Assembly (NCBI RefSeq): GCF_018308945.1
Contig: NZ_CP070501.1
Location: 2,046,001-2,110,000 of the forward strand
Source of the DNA: Agrococcus sp. Marseille-Q4369
Lineage (GTDB): Bacteria; Actinomycetota; Actinomycetes; Actinomycetales; Microbacteriaceae
Length of the DNA: 64,000 nt
Direction: 5' to 3'
Shown here: piece by piece, positions 16,287 through 25,677 of the stretch
Layout of the letters: the number at the start of each line of letters is the position of its first letter
How positions within the stretch are numbered: the first letter of the stretch is position 1
Translations under genes and position numbers: made by a program
Notes under the pieces: model-generated
What the model was told of the DNA's origin: nothing
What the model saw: only the letters and a program-made list of their open reading frames with translations
Databases searched by the model: none

Positions 16287-17273
16287 GTGTTGGCCATCGA
16301 CGGTCCTGATCCCCAGCTGGACCTGGTTCGTGAGGCGCTGCTCCGTGCCGATCCGACGGCGGAGCGATGGGGCCGGGTGTTCCGACGCAGCTTCGACCAG
16401 ATCTACGACGGCGTGCATACCGGTCGGTACAGCATCGACCAGCTGTCGAAGACCGAGAAGGCGCACCTTGGTTCGGTGGTCGAGATCGCCATACGGCGCG
16501 AATTCGATGACGTGATCGAGGACGGAGATCGGCTCGATTACAAGATCGGCGGTGTCGACGTCGACTGCAAGTTCAGCATCGCGTACAGCTGGATGATCCC
16601 GCCGGAGGCGGACGGCCAGATCCTGCTGATTGTCACCGCCAACGATCCGGACTGCGAGTTCGCGGTAGGGCTTATAAGAGCCAGCGGCTCGAATCTCACC
16701 TCCTCCGTCAACAGGGATCGCAAGCGGCAGATCTCCAAGTTTGGCCGCGGAGCGATCGACTGGCTCTGGCATGGCGAGCTCCTGCCGCCGAACGTCCTCC
16801 TAGAGCTTGAGGACGACGAGCGCGAACGGATCTTCGCGGGCAGGTCTGGCCAGCAGCGCGTCAACGAGTTGTTCCGCATCGCCCAGGGTCGCCGGGTGAG
16901 TCGCAACGTGGTCGCCACCGTGGCGCAGCAGCACGATTACATGAAGCGAGTCAGGGCCAACGGTGGGGCGAGGACCGCGCTGGCAGCCGACGGGATTGCG
17001 ATCTTTGTCGGCGACTACCGGCCGCAGCGCCGAGCTGCCGAGGCGCTCGGGCTGCCGGTTCCGTTGGCGGGTGAGTTCGTCAGCGCTCGTCTGACTCCCG
17101 CAGAGCCGGACGATCCGAATGTCGTCGAGCTCGGTGGCTCGGCGTGGCGGCAGTGGACGCCTGGGGATGGAGAACCGAAGCCGCTTCCGCCGACGAAGGG
17201 CAACAGGGCGATCGACCGGGATGCGCAAGGGCATTGGCCGACCCTACTGACAGCAATCGACCCGGTCGGCTGA
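16287..17273 (+). CDS. NaeI-family type II restriction endonuclease
   Basis: About 328 residues against 317 for NaeI. The N-terminal nuclease domain keeps the DGVHTGRYSIDQLSKTEKAH block and a catalytic array of Glu66, Asp84, Asp93 and Lys95 (VVEIAI ... RLDYKI ... VDCK), which lines up with the known NaeI E-D-D-x-K residues. The C-terminal half carries the topoisomerase-like region (GQQRVNELFRIAQGRRVSRN, then DYMKRVRANGGARTAL). NaeI cuts GCCGGC after binding two sites; the same specificity here is inference. GCCGGC is common in this DNA (for example 1699 and 1894), so the host must be methylated if it is. GTG starts at 16284 or 16269 are alternatives. Confidence 0.88.
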   Translation: MLAIDGPDPQLDLVREALLRADPTAERWGRVFRRSFDQIYDGVHTGRYSIDQLSKTEKAHLGSVVEIAIRREFDDVIEDGDRLDYKIGGVDVDCKFSIAYSWMIPPEADGQILLIVTANDPDCEFAVGLIRASGSNLTSSVNRDRKRQISKFGRGAIDWLWHGELLPPNVLLELEDDERERIFAGRSGQQRVNELFRIAQGRRVSRNVVATVAQQHDYMKRVRANGGARTALAADGIAIFVGDYRPQRRAAEALGLPVPLAGEFVSARLTPAEPDDPNVVELGGSAWRQWTPGDGEPKPLPPTKGNRAIDRDAQGHWPTLLTAIDPVG

Positions 17274-17278
17274 CGCGC

Positions 17279-19300
17279 ATGGAACAGCGGCCTCCGGAGA
17301 GCTTCGATGACTGGCAGCAGTGGATCGAAGAGGAGTACCTGCGAACGTCCGGTCCCGTATTGCTGTTCGCGGACGACGAGTCGTTCGAACGGCGACTCGG
17401 GAGCGGTGGCATCTACGCCGCAGCGGCGCTCGCCGCAGCCGTCCGCTCACGCATCGACCTCCGAGCGTCCCGAGCCTTCGACCCGCTCAAGCCTGCCGCG
17501 GATGCCTGGCGGCGCTCGTCCCAGGCTTGTCCGCCTCCTGTTCTGCCGGTGCTGCTCCTCAGCGTCTACGCCGCAACGCGCATGCATACGAACGAGAAGT
17601 TCACCGCTCACAACTACTACGACCGGCTTGCCGAGGCGGTCGTCCTCGGTGACACGGATCACGATCCAGCAGCAATCCGCACGACGCTTTCGGAGGGCTT
17701 TCCTCAGGTGGCAGACTGGTGGCGTCTGCTCCACGGATGGATCGAGAACGGGGCTGGTTCGCGAGGGAAGTCCACCATCCGTTCGCACCCGCGGCTGACG
17801 AGGATCGGCTATCCGTTGTCGCAGGCGATAGTCCGGGAGGCGGATAAGGCCGCGCTGACCCAGTTCTTCGAGCGCAGCCTTACCGTCCATGACGCGGTAC
17901 CAGATGTCGATCGGCTCGTGCTGCTTCTGCAGCTTTGGGCCGGCCGACGGACCGAGCTCGGCGCCGCGTTCCGGCATGCGCTTGGTTCCCGCCTATCTAC
18001 CGATGAAGACGCGGCGAGCCTGGCGCGAATGTTGGGCGAGATCGTCGCAGAACTCGCTGCAGCTTGGGACGGCATCGTCCGTACGAATGATGGGCGCCAG
18101 AGGCTCCGGTTGCGCGTCGTGCTCGACTTCGACCGATGGGAGCGGTCATGGCGCGTATTTGGGCCGACCGGGCCAACCGTGTTGACGGCAGTGGTCGGGG
18201 ATGAGTCGGTCGAGCTGACGAAGGACGACGAGTCCGGCTACTACTTCGGAACGGAGCTGCCGTCAGGCGACGACCTCTTGCTGAGGAACGGCTGGAGTGT
18301 GCTTGCGGGCGCCGCGCGCCTCGTCCACCGCGGGGCAGATTTCCTCTTGTTCCGAGCGGACCGACATCTGGGCGCATGGTCGTCGGTCGAGAGCCTGATC
18401 CCATTCGAAGCCCACGCACTTGCTGTCGCCCGCCGCCTCGCACCTGTCGTGCACGATGCGTTGCGCGACGCAGGCGTGGAGTTCGCATTAGCTCCGGAAG
18501 CCAGCGCAGCAGAGCTGGTACCCGGCTACGAGCTCTTCTTGTACGTCACTGTGCTGGATGTCGGTATCTGGGAAGACGCGATGCGCCGGGCCGACCTGGC
18601 AGATGTGGAGGAGCTTTCCATCGAGCTCGCGGGTCGGCCTCGTTTGGTGAACGGCCTCCGGGCTCCCGCCTTGCTCGGCCCTCGCGCGTACATCGAGGGC
18701 GCGGCACCGGACCTCCTCATCCCCGCGGGCATCGAGCCGCGCGCGGTGGAGGTGAGCCTAAATGGAGTCCGGCAGGTGTTTCAGCAGAGCAGTGTGGGCA
18801 GGGAGCTCTCCCGGATACCGATGGGAAGCGGCCCGTATCGCCTCGTTGTCGAGAACACTGAGCTCGACTTCGAGATACTCTCGCTCGACGAGCTCGCGCA
18901 CGCACTGGGAGACGGACGCTTCGCACAGGCGAATGACTTCTCCAGCCTTCAGCCAGATGCGCTGTGCCGAACGGGCGCGCGAGCGCCAGAGGCGCGCCGC
19001 GGCCGCGACCGCTACTGCTGGCTTATGGAGGACGATTCGGTCCGCGAATTCGCCGAACCCGACGAGCCTGCTCTGCTCGACGCACTCGGCTTGCGGGGGG
19101 CGGGGGTATTCACGCCCCAGGTCCCGCCGGGCGCCATCTGGCTCGCGTCGAGCCGCCGAGGTCGTTGGTTCTGCGACCCGATAGAAGAAGCTCTTAGCGG
19201 TTTCGACACCGAGTTTGATGTCCCGGCGCTCTGGACTCGGCGGGCCCGCAGCGAAATGGCCGGGGCGTTCTGGGCGCGGCAGCTAGGAGAAAGCAGATGA
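17279..19300 (+). CDS. defence-island protein of unknown function, 673 aa (DruF position)
   Basis: I do not recognise a domain. The protein is soluble and Trp/Leu-rich. The N-terminal 200 residues are helical with VLPVLLLSVYAATRMH and NYYDRLAEAV. The middle has beta-rich blocks (LRLRVVLDFDRWERSWRVFG, SGYYFGTEL). The C-terminal part has ELFLYVTVLD and a Trp-rich end. It starts 5 bases after the NaeI-type stop and its last codons overlap the next gene (ATGA), so it belongs to the same transcript. Gene order after a cytosine methylase and before a DruE-like helicase matches where DruF sits in type II Druantia. That assignment rests on context, not on recognised sequence. Confidence 0.8.
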   Translation: MEQRPPESFDDWQQWIEEEYLRTSGPVLLFADDESFERRLGSGGIYAAAALAAAVRSRIDLRASRAFDPLKPAADAWRRSSQACPPPVLPVLLLSVYAATRMHTNEKFTAHNYYDRLAEAVVLGDTDHDPAAIRTTLSEGFPQVADWWRLLHGWIENGAGSRGKSTIRSHPRLTRIGYPLSQAIVREADKAALTQFFERSLTVHDAVPDVDRLVLLLQLWAGRRTELGAAFRHALGSRLSTDEDAASLARMLGEIVAELAAAWDGIVRTNDGRQRLRLRVVLDFDRWERSWRVFGPTGPTVLTAVVGDESVELTKDDESGYYFGTELPSGDDLLLRNGWSVLAGAARLVHRGADFLLFRADRHLGAWSSVESLIPFEAHALAVARRLAPVVHDALRDAGVEFALAPEASAAELVPGYELFLYVTVLDVGIWEDAMRRADLADVEELSIELAGRPRLVNGLRAPALLGPRAYIEGAAPDLLIPAGIEPRAVEVSLNGVRQVFQQSSVGRELSRIPMGSGPYRLVVENTELDFEILSLDELAHALGDGRFAQANDFSSLQPDALCRTGARAPEARRGRDRYCWLMEDDSVREFAEPDEPALLDALGLRGAGVFTPQVPPGAIWLASSRRGRWFCDPIEEALSGFDTEFDVPALWTRRARSEMAGAFWARQLGESR

Positions 19301-20229
19301 CCCAGCCGCATCCTGGCGAACTCCTCCTTGGCTGGATGAGCGCTCACGCCACCGGCACCATCCTCGTGCTGACGCAGCGCATCCTCTGGCTCTCGAAGGT
19401 CCGCGACCTCGACGTCGACGCGGGCACTGCCCGCCGACTGATGCGCTATATGGCAGCACTGGGCTACATCGATATGGACTGGGCGACGGGCCGCTGGAGG
19501 ATGATCCGTCCGACCGTGGTCCTGTTGCCGGACTCCGATGGTACGGCCATCATCACCGGCGCGGCTGCCCCCCAGTTTCTGGCGAGATCGGCGATCGAGC
19601 CGGTCCTCTCTGAGCCGGTCACGAGGGGGGCTGGTCCGATCGGAGCTCTGCTGCCGCGGCTTCGGGCCCTGCAGGTCGATGACAGCGTTGACTTCGCCAA
19701 CGAGGTCCGCGATGCCGGCCTTGCTTGGGCCGGCGACTTCGCTCGACGCGCCTTATCGTCACTCAGCCCGATCATGTTGGCCGAGAGGTCCGCACCGCCC
19801 GCCAGCGGAAGCCCGGTCGAAGAACTCGTGTCGTCGCGCCCGCGCACATGGCGCATTGCGTCGAATTGGGAGTTGGAACGGGGCCCGGGCTTGTATCGCC
19901 GCTCCGGCCTCGGTCGCCCGGTGCACCTTTACAAGAGCGAGGGCCGTTGGTGGAAGACCGACCTCGCTGCTGGGCTCGCGCTCGAACTCCACCGCCGCGG
20001 TGAGCAGTTCCTTGCCTGGTCCCCCGAGAAGGGGCGGGGGCGCGGCCACGTCGGGCGCCTCTCAGTGAGTCGGGGGGCGTTGCTGCCTCCCCAACATGAA
20101 CGGGCCGCCGTGCTGTGCAGCGGTGTCGCTCCTAGCCAAAACTCCGAAGCGCTCGTCTACGAGAACGTCCCGCGAACCGTGGCCCTGCGGATTGCGGCAT
20201 CACTGCACCAGCCCTTGGTCCCTGACTGA
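19297..20229 (+). CDS. defence-island winged-helix protein, 310 aa (DruG position)
   Basis: The N-terminal 85 residues look like a winged helix (ILVLTQRILWLSK, then a turn and RRLMRYMAALGYIDMDWATG with a beta wing). The remainder is of unknown fold, with RVHLYKSEG-like strands near 220 (RPVHLYKSEGRWWKTDLAAG). No nuclease motif is apparent. The ATG overlaps the preceding stop (ATGA) and the next gene begins 21 bases later, so it is in the helicase operon. By order it corresponds to DruG of type II Druantia. A DNA-binding or substrate-loading role is inference from the winged helix. Confidence 0.78.
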   Translation: MTQPHPGELLLGWMSAHATGTILVLTQRILWLSKVRDLDVDAGTARRLMRYMAALGYIDMDWATGRWRMIRPTVVLLPDSDGTAIITGAAAPQFLARSAIEPVLSEPVTRGAGPIGALLPRLRALQVDDSVDFANEVRDAGLAWAGDFARRALSSLSPIMLAERSAPPASGSPVEELVSSRPRTWRIASNWELERGPGLYRRSGLGRPVHLYKSEGRWWKTDLAAGLALELHRRGEQFLAWSPEKGRGRGHVGRLSVSRGALLPPQHERAAVLCSGVAPSQNSEALVYENVPRTVALRIAASLHQPLVPD

Positions 20230-20250
20230 GCGGACCCAAAAGGAGAGATC

Positions 20251-23200
20251 ATGGCCGATCACCGAGCGGTTTCCGCCTTCGGCGCCTTCGACAAGCTGCG
20301 CGACGCCTACATGCGCTACTACGACACACCATTCGGGCTCGCACTCCCTCAGCTCGAGCACGAACGACGGCGACTCCTCGACCGCGACGGGGGCGTATAC
20401 CGAGATCCGCTCCTCGAAGTCCGGCCTGAGTACGCGACGGTGGGCCGCTCGCTCATTGACTCGGTCAGGGAAGCGGGTGCCGTCGAGGAGCTCGCGGAGT
20501 TTGCGCAGCAGGGACTGCTGCCGCCGGGGCGCGCGTTGTACGGCCATCAGGAGGCGGCTCTGAAGGCTGGTGTTGCTCCGGGTGAGCACATGGTGATCAC
20601 TGCCGGAACGGGGTCGGGCAAGACCGAGTCGTTCATGCTTCCGCTCCTCTCGAGCCTGCTGGAGGAGTCGCGGTCGTGGGCTCCGACCGCGGGACATCGC
20701 CGTGAGAAGTGGTGGGACTCGCTGACCCGCAAGTTCGAACCCCAGCGAGGGGTCGAGGAGCGGCGACACGTCGCGACGCGCGCCATCGTGCTCTACCCCA
20801 TGAACGCGCTTGTAGAGGATCAGCTTGTGCGCATGCGGCGGGCGCTCGATAGCGACGGCGTCCGCGGCTGGTTGGACGAGCACCGAGGAGGGAACCGCCT
20901 CTACTTCGGTCGCTATACAGGCGCGACACCAGTCTCCGGTGACCCGGGGAACGCGAACAGGCTCAACGATCTCCGGCGGTGGATGCGGGCGACTGAGTCG
21001 AGGTCCGAGCGCGCGGCAGAAGTAGCAGATCGCACCGGCAACGACGACGTCCGATACTTCGTACCGCGGTTCGACGGGGCCGAGATGCGCTCGCGCTGGG
21101 ACATGCTCGCATCCCCCCCTGACGTCCTCATCACGAATTACTCGATGCTCAACGTGATGCTGCTCCGAGACCGTGACAACCGCTTCTTCGAGAGCACTGC
21201 GGCGTGGCTCGAAGATCCGGCGAACCGCTTCACCCTGATCGTCGACGAGCTCCACAGTTACCGCGGCACAGCGGGCAGTGAGGTCGCGTACCTCGTGCGA
21301 GCCCTGAAGAGCCGCCTCGGGCTCAGTACGCGTCCCGAGCAATTTCGGGTGCTCGCGGCTTCGGCGTCGCTCACCCCCGAGTCTGACCGCGATTACCTCG
21401 AGAGCTTCTTCGGCGTCGACGGCAACGCGTTCACCTTCATCGAGGGGACTCCTCGCGAAGCGAAGGACGTCAACCTCACGTCGTCCGACCTCGAGCTGCT
21501 CGAGACATTGGAGGGCGAGGCGCTCACCGCGCATGTTGTCTCCCGCGGCCTCGGTGATGCGTTCCGCTTCCGATCAGGCGGTCAGGCGCTCACCGCGAGC
21601 GGGATGGCGGAGCGTCTGTTCCCCTCGGTGGCCAGCGAGCGAGGTGCGACCGCGGTGCGCAAGCTCGTGGGGGCGTTCGGGCAGCTGGACGCCACGCAAG
21701 CGCCCCGGCTTAGAGCTCATCTGTTCTTCCGGAACGTGGCGGGGATGTGGGCGTGCAGCGATCCGGAGTGCAACGCCATGCAGACGACCCGGGATCCCGA
21801 TCGGACGGTGGGACGGCTGTTCGCCGAGCCTTTGACGCGATGCCCCTGCGGCGCTCGAGTACTCGAACTCCTGTATTGCCAGACTTGCGGCGACGTCTTC
21901 CTTGGAGGATTCACCGCGGAGGGCGCGGCCTCGAAGCCGCTGGTCGACGCGCACCTGCTGGCTGACGTCCCAGAATTGGCGAAGCTTCCGGACCAGGCGA
22001 CGCTCGCTCGCACAGCGGCGAACTACGTCGTGTACTGGCCGCGGCCAGAGGCCTCCCTTCCGAACATTGACAAGGCGACATGGCAGCGCTCGTCGTCGCA
22101 CGGTAAGCACAAAGTTAAATTCAGGTTCGTGCGCTCGGTCTACACGCCATTCGACGGCCGTCTCATCAACAGAGCCATCGGGAGCACGGGGTGGAGCTTC
22201 CACGCCGAGCCGGTCGCGGGAAGCGAGCTCGAAGCGGCTGCGCTCTCACCGTTCCCGAATGTCTGCCCCGCGTGCGGCGACGACTGGGAGCTGACATCAG
22301 TCCAAGGGAAGGGCGCTCTTGCGCTCACTGATCCACTTCGACAGCGTTCGCCCATCAGGGCGATGAGGACTGGTTTCGAGAAGGTGAACCAGATCCTCAC
22401 GACCGAGCTGATCAACGAGCTTCCCGCGCCGGAGCGGAAGGTTGTCGTCTTCACGGACTCCCGGCAAGACGCCGCGAAGCTCTCCTCGGGCATGTCCCTG
22501 CGGCACTATCAGGACTTGCTGCGCCAGATCCTGATAGAGCAGACCCGGCGCGCGCCACTGACGACGGCGGATCTCGATCTCGCAAAGGCACACCTCGACA
22601 TCGAGAGGCGTTCCGCGGACACGCTCGCCGCGACGCAGCGTCTGCGCGAGAAGGACCTTGTCAGATACACCGCGCTGCGCGACGTCTGGGACGGATTCGG
22701 GACGAGTTCGGATGAGTCGGGTCTTCGCGCAGCGTTCACCGCTCCGCTTTCACTGGCGGACCTCTCGCAGCTGGTCTTCCGCGAGCTCTTGGCTCTGGGC
22801 GTCAACCCAGGCGGCCCGAAAGCGTCGCTGCAGAGCTCACAGCCTCAGGGCGGAGGCGTCGGAGGCGAGCATTGGACACTCCTCTTCGACTGGTCCGGCG
22901 ATCAACCCCGGATGGCCGAGAAACTCAGCGCCGCGCAGAGCGTGCTGATCGAGAAGATCGAGACCGAGCTGCAGAGGGAAGTCGTCGATGCGCTGTTCTC
23001 GGGGGCGGGACGGGACGTCGAGAGCCTCGGCCTCGGATGGATCACCGCGCTGACAGATGTCGGCCCAGCCGACGAGCAGGAGCTCGGCGCAGGCGTGCTC
23101 AGAGCCTCCCTGCGAGTCCTGGCGCAGTTGAAGCGGTTCACAGGCGTCAGGGATGGGCGCGACGAGCCGCCCGCGCGGCTCAAGAAGCACTGGCGTGCTG

Positions 23201-25677
23201 TGGCGGAAGCCGCAGGTACTGACTTCGACACAATCGAGTCGGTCTTTCGCGCGAAGAGCTCCTCGGCTGTGAGCGACTACCTGATCGACCCCGCCCAAGT
23301 CACCCTTCGGGCGGCTCAGCCGGACGCGTGGGAGTGCACCAGATGCAAGCGGCCTCACGCAAACCGGGCGGCCGGTAGGTGCACGCGTTGTGATGCTCGG
23401 CTCCCGGCTTCCGCGGGACCGCTCGAGCCGGAGGCTGACTACTACGCCTGGAAGGCGCTGCGCGCGGACGGTCGATTTCGCCTTACAGCGGCTGAGCTCA
23501 CGGGTCAGACCGATCGAGTCGATGCGCAGACGCGTCAAGCACGCTTTCAAGACGTCTTCTTAGAGGGGGAGACGGAGCGGACCCACGGCATCGACTTGCT
23601 CTCTGTCACGACCACGATGGAAGCCGGCGTCGACATCGGAGCGCTCTCCGCTGTCGTCATGGGCAACATGCCACCGACCCGCTTCAACTACCAGCAGCGA
23701 GTCGGGCGCGCGGGACGACGCGGCTCGCCCGTCGCCATAGCGCTTACGGTTTGTCGAGGAAGATCGCACGACGAGCACTATTTCCAACATCCCGAGCAGA
23801 TCACCAATGCGCCGACGCCGCCGCCCCAGCTCGTGCTCGATCGCCCGCAGTTGTTCGATCGCGCGCTGCGCAGCGGCGTCCTCCGCGCAGCTATGAGCGC
23901 GCTCGCACGGGTACACGACGGCATCGAATGGACGACGAACGCGCATGGGGCGTTCGGTCGGGTGGAGGACTGGCACTCAAAGTTGCAAAAGCCCTTGGGG
24001 GAGTGGCTCTCGCAGAATCAGGCGAGTGTGAACGCGCTCGCACTGGCGCTCTCTGATCGGTCTGCCGTTGACCACGCGGAACGCTCGCGCCAGGTGTCCA
24101 ACAGCCTCCTCGATGACATCGCGAAAGCCACAGCCGGCGTCGGTCACGAAGACCTCAGCCAGCGGCTGGCGGAGCGCGGCCTCCTGCCGATGTTCGGCTT
24201 TCCGACCGGCGTGCGCAACCTCTACCTAAGTCGGCCAAAGCCAAGCCAGGAGTGGCCGCCGACGGCCACGGTGGACCGTGATGAGGCCATGGCGGTCAGC
24301 CAGTTCTCGCCTCTCAGCGAGATCGTCCGCGATGGCAGGGTGCACAGGGTGGTCGGCTTCGCCCACTTCCGCCCGGTAGGACCCAAAGTGGAACCGGCCG
24401 CAGACCCGCTCGGCGCCATGCGGCAACTCGCGCTCTGCCAGCATTGTGCGTATGTCGAAGAAGTGATCAAAATGCCTGGCGAGTCCGACACGTGCCCCAT
24501 CTGCGGCGCAGCTCCCGGCCCCTTCAGAGCGGTGCGCATGCACTCGCCTCTCGGCTACCGTGCCGGCGACCGGCCGACCGACTTCGACGGCCAGTTCTCC
24601 TGGTCGACGCGCGCCATGGCGGCGCGGGCACACACCGAGCTGAGCCAGCTCAGCAGTCGCCAGAGCGGGATAATGAAGGTCGCGTACGGCGCAGGCGACC
24701 GATACACGGTCAACGACAACGGCGGCCGTCAGTTCTCGGTGCGTCAAGCCTCGGAGCAAGCGTGGTGGGGCGGTTTCGTCTCCGATGAAGCGGTTAGGGC
24801 GGGTGAGCTGCCCAGCAGCTCCGCCGTTGGGGAGGCCTTCAACATCGCGCTAGGCACGCGGCAGCCGAGCGACTTGCTGTTCGTCGGCTGCGAACGCCCG
24901 GTCTTGGAGACCGGTGGCCTTCGGTTCGATCTCCGTGGCGGCATCACGCAGTTGTCCGGCTGCGATGAACCGCACCAAGGGCGCCGGGCTGCCTGGTTCT
25001 CGCTTGCTTTCCTCCTGAGAAAGGTCGGGGCCACGCTCCTCGACGTGAACCCTCTCGAGTTCAACGCGGGCATCTACACCACGCAGGGGCCGACTGGAGC
25101 CGGCACCTACGCGTTCCTCGCTGACACGTTGGAGAACGGTGCAGGCTTCAGCACCCAGCTCGGGGGAGCGTCGTTCGACGCACTCGTCGAGGCTGTGTCG
25201 CATGCCATCGAGGAGTTCCAGCGACCAGAACACGCGGATCTGTGCGGAGCCTCGTGCTATTCATGCCTACGCGACTTCGGAAACCTCGCCTACCACGCAC
25301 TCCTCGACTGGCGCCTGGCGCGTGATCTCTGGCTGACGTTGAGTACCGGCTCGCTCGCGCCGGATCTCGAGCGTGAGCGCCGGGCGATCGCCGCGTGGGC
25401 GAAAGCGGCCGGCGGAACGTTGACGGAACTGGACGGCGTCGCAGCGGCTCGCTACTTCAACAAAAAGCATGGTGGCTCCATTGTTGTCGTGGCGAAGCAC
25501 CCGCTAGAGGCGATTGAGGATGCAGGAGCACAGCGCGAGCGGCTTCGCCATGCGTTCGAGCAAGCGAACTTCGCATCGGAGCCGCCGATCGCGATCCTCT
25601 TCGCGGACACATTCTCGCTTGATCGGGATCCAAGACTCATCGAACAGATGACAGAGCAGGCTGTAGCTGGAGCATGA
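20251..25677 (+). CDS. DruE-like giant DEAD/DEAH helicase with DUF1998 (MZB) domain
   Basis: An 1808-residue superfamily 2 helicase. Walker A is AGTGSGKT (118-125), the DEAH-type motif II is IVDELHSY (near 330), and motifs V/VI are MEAGVDIG and QRVGRAGRRG (near 1130-1155). Cysteine clusters near 500-555, 671, 1030-1050 and 1396-1420 look like zinc ribbons embedded in the helicase. The C-terminal LCGASCYSCLRDFGN (about 1663-1680) is the four-Cys DUF1998/MZB signature. Size and layout fit DruE of Druantia better than the shorter DISARM DrmA. An AAAGGAGAG site precedes the ATG. It should translocate on DNA and drive anti-phage action with its partners. Confidence 0.87.
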   Translation: MADHRAVSAFGAFDKLRDAYMRYYDTPFGLALPQLEHERRRLLDRDGGVYRDPLLEVRPEYATVGRSLIDSVREAGAVEELAEFAQQGLLPPGRALYGHQEAALKAGVAPGEHMVITAGTGSGKTESFMLPLLSSLLEESRSWAPTAGHRREKWWDSLTRKFEPQRGVEERRHVATRAIVLYPMNALVEDQLVRMRRALDSDGVRGWLDEHRGGNRLYFGRYTGATPVSGDPGNANRLNDLRRWMRATESRSERAAEVADRTGNDDVRYFVPRFDGAEMRSRWDMLASPPDVLITNYSMLNVMLLRDRDNRFFESTAAWLEDPANRFTLIVDELHSYRGTAGSEVAYLVRALKSRLGLSTRPEQFRVLAASASLTPESDRDYLESFFGVDGNAFTFIEGTPREAKDVNLTSSDLELLETLEGEALTAHVVSRGLGDAFRFRSGGQALTASGMAERLFPSVASERGATAVRKLVGAFGQLDATQAPRLRAHLFFRNVAGMWACSDPECNAMQTTRDPDRTVGRLFAEPLTRCPCGARVLELLYCQTCGDVFLGGFTAEGAASKPLVDAHLLADVPELAKLPDQATLARTAANYVVYWPRPEASLPNIDKATWQRSSSHGKHKVKFRFVRSVYTPFDGRLINRAIGSTGWSFHAEPVAGSELEAAALSPFPNVCPACGDDWELTSVQGKGALALTDPLRQRSPIRAMRTGFEKVNQILTTELINELPAPERKVVVFTDSRQDAAKLSSGMSLRHYQDLLRQILIEQTRRAPLTTADLDLAKAHLDIERRSADTLAATQRLREKDLVRYTALRDVWDGFGTSSDESGLRAAFTAPLSLADLSQLVFRELLALGVNPGGPKASLQSSQPQGGGVGGEHWTLLFDWSGDQPRMAEKLSAAQSVLIEKIETELQREVVDALFSGAGRDVESLGLGWITALTDVGPADEQELGAGVLRASLRVLAQLKRFTGVRDGRDEPPARLKKHWRAVAEAAGTDFDTIESVFRAKSSSAVSDYLIDPAQVTLRAAQPDAWECTRCKRPHANRAAGRCTRCDARLPASAGPLEPEADYYAWKALRADGRFRLTAAELTGQTDRVDAQTRQARFQDVFLEGETERTHGIDLLSVTTTMEAGVDIGALSAVVMGNMPPTRFNYQQRVGRAGRRGSPVAIALTVCRGRSHDEHYFQHPEQITNAPTPPPQLVLDRPQLFDRALRSGVLRAAMSALARVHDGIEWTTNAHGAFGRVEDWHSKLQKPLGEWLSQNQASVNALALALSDRSAVDHAERSRQVSNSLLDDIAKATAGVGHEDLSQRLAERGLLPMFGFPTGVRNLYLSRPKPSQEWPPTATVDRDEAMAVSQFSPLSEIVRDGRVHRVVGFAHFRPVGPKVEPAADPLGAMRQLALCQHCAYVEEVIKMPGESDTCPICGAAPGPFRAVRMHSPLGYRAGDRPTDFDGQFSWSTRAMAARAHTELSQLSSRQSGIMKVAYGAGDRYTVNDNGGRQFSVRQASEQAWWGGFVSDEAVRAGELPSSSAVGEAFNIALGTRQPSDLLFVGCERPVLETGGLRFDLRGGITQLSGCDEPHQGRRAAWFSLAFLLRKVGATLLDVNPLEFNAGIYTTQGPTGAGTYAFLADTLENGAGFSTQLGGASFDALVEAVSHAIEEFQRPEHADLCGASCYSCLRDFGNLAYHALLDWRLARDLWLTLSTGSLAPDLERERRAIAAWAKAAGGTLTELDGVAAARYFNKKHGGSIVVVAKHPLEAIEDAGAQRERLRHAFEQANFASEPPIAILFADTFSLDRDPRLIEQMTEQAVAGA

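Noticed and set aside
16269-16772. Longer methylase reading starting at 16772
   Set aside because: It lies entirely antisense to the NaeI-family catalytic domain, and its sequence shows no methylase feature.
20251-25677. DISARM DrmA as identity of the giant helicase
   Set aside because: DrmA is much shorter, and no DrmB, phospholipase-D DrmC or adenine methylase accompanies it.
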